Shown here: piece by piece, positions 60,568-64,000 of the stretch | Layout: the number at the start of each line of letters is the position of its first letter | How positions within the stretch are numbered: position 1 is the first letter of the stretch | Assembly (NCBI RefSeq): GCF_900129615.1 | Contig: NZ_FQWI01000002.1 | Span: 496,001-560,000 of the forward strand | Reading direction: 5' to 3' | Length of the DNA stretch: 64,000 nt | Origin: Pectobacterium carotovorum | GTDB taxonomy: Bacteria > Pseudomonadota > Gammaproteobacteria > Enterobacterales > Enterobacteriaceae | Program-made: the position numbers and the translations under genes | The notes under the pieces: generated by a model | The model's database searches: none | Seen by the model: only the letters and a program-made list of their open reading frames with translations | What the model was told of the DNA's origin: nothing

Positions 60568-62373
60568 ATGGGGAGAACCCGGGTGAATCAGCACATAGCG
60601 CATTTCTGGGATAGCCAGCAACACGACAGTCAGCAGCAGAACGTTCAACACGAGGCTACACCACGCACCGCGGGTTCCCGGGCGTTACGGATCGCGGTGG
60701 CTCTTGCCTGTCTGGGGCTGGCTGGCTGTGCCGTCAAACCTGAGCCGGTTACGATTGAGCAGCAGGTCGCACAGGCGCTGAGCGACAGAACGCAGATGTT
60801 CGCCAATCAGGAACCGGTGCGCGGCACGATCACGCTGGATGAGGCGATTGCCCGTGCGCTGAAATATAACCTGCAACAGCGGGTCGCGCTGATGGAACAG
60901 GCGATGGAAGATGACCTGTTGGGCGTACAGAATCTGGATATGCTGTTACCGAAACTGACTGCACGCGCTGGGCTACAAACCCGTGATAACGTGGCCGGTT
61001 CCAGCAGCCAGTCGGTGACCACCGGTCGGCAGTCGCTGGAAGCGTCCACCAGTCAGGATCAGACCATGCGTACCGCCGATCTGACAATGAGCTGGAACGT
61101 GCTGGATTTCGGTATCAGCTACTTCAACGCCAAAGTACAGGCGAACAAATCGCTGGCGGCGGAAGAGCGTCGTCGTCGCGTGGTGGCCGATATTACCCGT
61201 CAGGTGCGTACCGCTTATTGGGAAGCGGCCACGGCACAGCGTTTGCAGCCGGAAGTGACGACCGCGCTGACGCAGGCACGTCAGGCGCTGGAATATGCGC
61301 GTCAGACGGAACAGCAACGCCTGTTAGCACCGGTTGAAGCGCTGCGTTTCCAGAAGAACATGCTGGAGATGGTGCGCCAATTGGAGATTGTCGACAGCGA
61401 TCTGGTGGTGGCGAAATCCCGTCTGGCGGCGCTGATGAACCTGCCACCGTCGAGCAAATATGACGTCGTCGTGCCGAGCGAAAGCAGCCTGGTCGCGCCG
61501 AAGATGGCCTACTCGCTCGACGATCTGGAAAACTTCTCGATGGTTAAGCGCCCGGAAGTGCGTGAAGAGAGCTATCTGGCACGCAATAGCGTACTGGAAA
61601 CCCGTAAATCGCTGCTGCGTCTGCTACCGGGCGTGTCGCTGTTTGCCGGTATCAACGGTGACAGCAACAGCTATCTGGTTAATCACCAGTGGGCGAACGC
61701 GGGCGTTCAGGTCAGCGGCAACCTGCTGAACGTGCTGTCGTGGTCATCGGTGAAACGTGCCGGACAAGCGAATGAAGATCTGGCGGAAGTTCGTCGTCAG
61801 GCGCTGCGCATGGCGGTATTGACGCAGGTGAATGTCGCTTGGCAGGAATATCAGCAGAGCACGCGGATGTTCGGTCGCTATCAGGAACTGGCACGAATTC
61901 AGCGTGGCATCCTTAATCAAACCACGCTCAGCGTACAGCATCGTGCCGAAACGCAGATGGAGCAGGTGCGCGTCAGCACGGAAACCATTCTGACCACCCG
62001 CGCGCGTGACCGCAGCTTTGCCGATGTGCAGAACGCGTTGGGCGCGGTGTATCAGGCTGCCGGATTGGATGTGCTGCCGGATAACGTGAACGATGTCAGT
62101 CTGGCGGCGCTGAGCAGCTCAATTGCCCGCACCACAGGTAACCTTGAGAAAGGCGGCGTTGCGGTGCCACGCCTGTCTCTGTCAACACCGGCTACGCCAG
62201 CCACCACGACGGCTTCGGCTAAAACAGCATCTACTCCATCCGCAGCACCTGTAGTGAAGCCGATTGCCTCGTCGACGACGGCATCGTCTGCTGGTGCTGG
62301 CAAACCTTACCGCGTGGTGAATACCGATATGTGGGATAACCTGCAATCCCTACAGGCGGGAGGTTCGCGTTAA
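60568..62373 (+). CDS. TolC-family outer-membrane lipoprotein
   Basis: A 601-aa protein with lipobox LGLAGC (Cys about residue 54) and two outer-membrane-efflux repeats: TLDEAIARALKYNLQQRVALMEQ opens the first, and long helical hairpins cover residues about 90-500. The last 80 residues are a Thr/Ala/Ser-rich tail, unusual for TolC. A GTG at 60583 with GGGGAG upstream is an alternative start. Forms the outer-membrane duct for the export system of the giant protein (inference from order). Confidence 0.85.
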   Translation: MGRTRVNQHIAHFWDSQQHDSQQQNVQHEATPRTAGSRALRIAVALACLGLAGCAVKPEPVTIEQQVAQALSDRTQMFANQEPVRGTITLDEAIARALKYNLQQRVALMEQAMEDDLLGVQNLDMLLPKLTARAGLQTRDNVAGSSSQSVTTGRQSLEASTSQDQTMRTADLTMSWNVLDFGISYFNAKVQANKSLAAEERRRRVVADITRQVRTAYWEAATAQRLQPEVTTALTQARQALEYARQTEQQRLLAPVEALRFQKNMLEMVRQLEIVDSDLVVAKSRLAALMNLPPSSKYDVVVPSESSLVAPKMAYSLDDLENFSMVKRPEVREESYLARNSVLETRKSLLRLLPGVSLFAGINGDSNSYLVNHQWANAGVQVSGNLLNVLSWSSVKRAGQANEDLAEVRRQALRMAVLTQVNVAWQEYQQSTRMFGRYQELARIQRGILNQTTLSVQHRAETQMEQVRVSTETILTTRARDRSFADVQNALGAVYQAAGLDVLPDNVNDVSLAALSSSIARTTGNLEKGGVAVPRLSLSTPATPATTTASAKTASTPSAAPVVKPIASSTTASSAGAGKPYRVVNTDMWDNLQSLQAGGSR

Positions 62374-63128
62374 TGGCTTTCGGCATAATGCGTCCGCTAT
62401 TGCTGGTCAGTGTGTTAGGTCTGCCCCTGTGGGGGCAGGCTGCGACAGCGGGAGACATTCGCGTACAGCTTAGCGCACAGCGCTATACCGTGTTATCCAG
62501 CGAAATTGCGGGGAAAGTGACGGATATTGCGGTGAAAGAGGGTGAACACTTCAAGCAGGGCGATACGCTGGTGACGTTTGACTGCACCGTGCTGCGCGAA
62601 AAGCTGAACTACTCAAACGCCGCAGAGAATGCCGCGCGTAAGAAGCTGGCGATTGCCGATCGACTGGATAAGCTCAATTCGATCAGTCTGTCGGATGTCG
62701 ATCAGGCGCGATCGTCGGTGTCGATGGCGCAGGCCGAAAGCGGCGTCAATCGCGCCATGCTGCAACGCTGTGCCATTAAAGCCCCATTCTCTGGTCGCGT
62801 AACGGAAACCAAGGTGAAGCGTTGGGAATCCGTGCCGGAAGGCAAGGAGCTGCTAGCGATTTATGACGACAGCGCGTTTGAGCTGGAAATGATCGTGCCA
62901 TCGCGCTGGCTGGTGTGGTTAAAGCAGGGCAGCGCCTTTCAGGTCACGCTGGATGAAACCGGCCTGAGCTATCCGGCGGAAATCAGCCGCCTTTCTTCGG
63001 CGATCGATCCGGTCAGTCAGTCAGTAAAAGTATTTGGTCGGATTACCCAATCCACCGCCGGATTGTTGCCGGGCATGAGCGGTGTGGCGCAAATTGTACC
63101 GCCTGATGCCGGTAGCGTATCGCCATGA
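62373..63128 (+). CDS. Periplasmic adaptor (RND/HlyD type)
   Basis: A 251-aa protein with signal peptide (to about residue 23) and the membrane-fusion-protein order: lipoyl half (VLSSEIAGKVTDIAVKEGEH), a short helical hairpin, second lipoyl half (CAIKAPFSGRVTETKV), beta-barrel. ATG overlaps the previous stop (TAATG) and its stop overlaps the next ATG (ATGA). Shorter than drug-efflux adaptors. Confidence 0.85.
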   Translation: MAFGIMRPLLLVSVLGLPLWGQAATAGDIRVQLSAQRYTVLSSEIAGKVTDIAVKEGEHFKQGDTLVTFDCTVLREKLNYSNAAENAARKKLAIADRLDKLNSISLSDVDQARSSVSMAQAESGVNRAMLQRCAIKAPFSGRVTETKVKRWESVPEGKELLAIYDDSAFELEMIVPSRWLVWLKQGSAFQVTLDETGLSYPAEISRLSSAIDPVSQSVKVFGRITQSTAGLLPGMSGVAQIVPPDAGSVSP

Positions 63129-64000
63129 CCGAACGGAACACGACAGCAGCACAAACTGAACAGGATACCCGGCTGGCACTGCTGGCCGAGCTGTTGCAGC
63201 TGCAAAGCCGTGCCAGAGCGCGTGAAACGCTGGATGAGCTGGCGTTTTTCATCGTCAACGAGACGCATAATTTAGTGAAGTATCGGCAGGCGCTGCTGTG
63301 GGACTGCGATAAACGGCGCTTGCAGGCGGCTTCCGGGCTTACCTCGCTCGATCACAACGCGCCGTTTTGTACCGAATTTAGCCGCCTGTGCCGCCAGTGG
63401 CAGGAAGAGGGGCGTCAAACGCAGGCGCTGCAATGCCGCGAGCTGCCTGCCGATGACCAGATTTTGTGGCAGGAACATCTGCCGGAATTTTTACTCTGGC
63501 TACCACTGCGTTTAGCGCAGGGCGATACGCCGCTGGTGCTGGTGTTAGCACGGGACAGCGCGTGGCTGCCAGCCGAGATCGTGCTGCTTGAAAAGCTGGC
63601 GGACGCGTATGCTCACGCGTGGGCGAGTTTGCAGAAACAACGTCGGCGGCAGACGAATACCAGCCCGAAGAAGCGTCGTTTGATTCTGGCCGGGATCGTG
63701 GCGTTGGCGCTGATCTTATTGATCCCCGTTCGCCAGTCGGTGCTGGCTCCGGCTGAGATCGTCGCGTATCGTCCGGTGATGGTGCGCGCGCCCGTGGCGG
63801 GCGTGGTGGATGACATTCTGGTTCGGCCTAATCAGGCCGTTAGTGCCAATCAGCCGCTGGTGCGACTGGACGTGCGCGAACTGGAAAACCGGCTGGAATC
63901 GGCCCGACAGGCTTTTGCTACCGCTGATGCTCAGTATCGTCAGGCACAGCAGCAGGCGCTGTTCGATGCCAATAGCAAGGCCAGTCTGGCCGTACTGCAA
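63125..64000 (+). CDS. GAF-like/HlyD membrane-fusion protein (partial, runs off the edge)
   Basis: 292 codons are visible from ATG 63125; the 3' end is beyond the window. Residues about 25-170 resemble a degenerate GAF domain (ETHNLVKYRQALLWDCDKRRL, FLLWLPLRLAQGDTPLVLVL). One membrane helix follows at about 180-200 (RLILAGIVALALILLIPV), then a lipoyl domain (VRAPVAGVVDDILVRPNQAV) and the start of a helical hairpin. So a cytoplasmic sensor is fused to an HlyD adaptor. Translationally coupled to the preceding adaptor. Confidence 0.82.
   Translation, partial: MTERNTTAAQTEQDTRLALLAELLQLQSRARARETLDELAFFIVNETHNLVKYRQALLWDCDKRRLQAASGLTSLDHNAPFCTEFSRLCRQWQEEGRQTQALQCRELPADDQILWQEHLPEFLLWLPLRLAQGDTPLVLVLARDSAWLPAEIVLLEKLADAYAHAWASLQKQRRRQTNTSPKKRRLILAGIVALALILLIPVRQSVLAPAEIVAYRPVMVRAPVAGVVDDILVRPNQAVSANQPLVRLDVRELENRLESARQAFATADAQYRQAQQQALFDANSKASLAVLQ

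Noticed and set aside
1-64000. CRISPR arrays and rRNA genes
   Set aside because: No regularly spaced repeats with unique spacers and no rRNA-like conserved segments were seen.

Overview
The window looks like the chromosome of a soft-rot enterobacterium, most likely Pectobacterium or a close relative. This rests on recognisable Enterobacterales core genes (LpxP-type acyltransferase, GhxP, YjcE, an HpxSAB-like allantoin cluster), an ERIC repeat, and a complete Flp/Tad pilus locus. The genus is inferred, not proven.

Layout. (1) 76-1628: AraC regulator and LysE-type exporter. (2) 1711-1784: tRNA-Gly(CCC), the insertion site of a tandem array of mobile elements that ends at an exact 24-bp copy of the tRNA 3' end (1762-1785 and 20532-20555). 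(3) About 1785-14228: a P4-like phage satellite with integrase, AlpA, a string of small P4-type genes, a TOPRIM primase-helicase followed by an iteron-rich origin, an accessory XRE/ImmA pair, a P2/P4-type cos sequence, an RHH repressor with three palindromic operators, a coiled-coil protein that may be Psu-like, and two adjacent Ogr/Delta zinc-finger genes. (4) About 14213-20555: a second, smaller integrative element with its own integrase. It carries three sequences closely matching T7-type phage RNA polymerase promoters, a KilA-N gene, a membrane protein, and a two-gene unit whose second product has the layout of an HK97-fold capsid protein. It has no RNA polymerase, terminase or tail gene. 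I read it as a possible satellite of T7-like phages, and it is one of the two most interesting systems here.

(5) 20556-23660: AT-rich accessory DNA with a possible decayed third element end, an orphan Hcp (T6SS tube/effector carrier) gene, a two-gene unit (218 aa plus a small membrane protein) and a papain/transglutaminase-like protein. (6) 23931-33143: NTF2-like protein, DUF1176 protein, lpxP, an allantoin module (NCS1 permease, GntR regulator, racemase, PuuE-type allantoinase), a tiny peptide gene behind a perfect CRP site, and the guanine/hypoxanthine permease ghxP. (7) 33426-37618: Na+/H+ antiporter, a Fur-box promoter in front of an unannotated 45-aa ORF, then an OmpR-type two-component system. 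(8) 37932-50532: flp-tadV-rcpC-rcpA-cpaD-tadZABCDEFG. (9) 50591-64000: a 3245-residue LEPR-motif protein built from beta-propellers and repeated beta-domains, then an ERIC element, a TolC-family lipoprotein, a periplasmic adaptor and a partial GAF-like/HlyD fusion protein running off the edge. This last group looks like a dedicated export route for the giant protein with no ABC ATPase in view, and is the second system worth attention.
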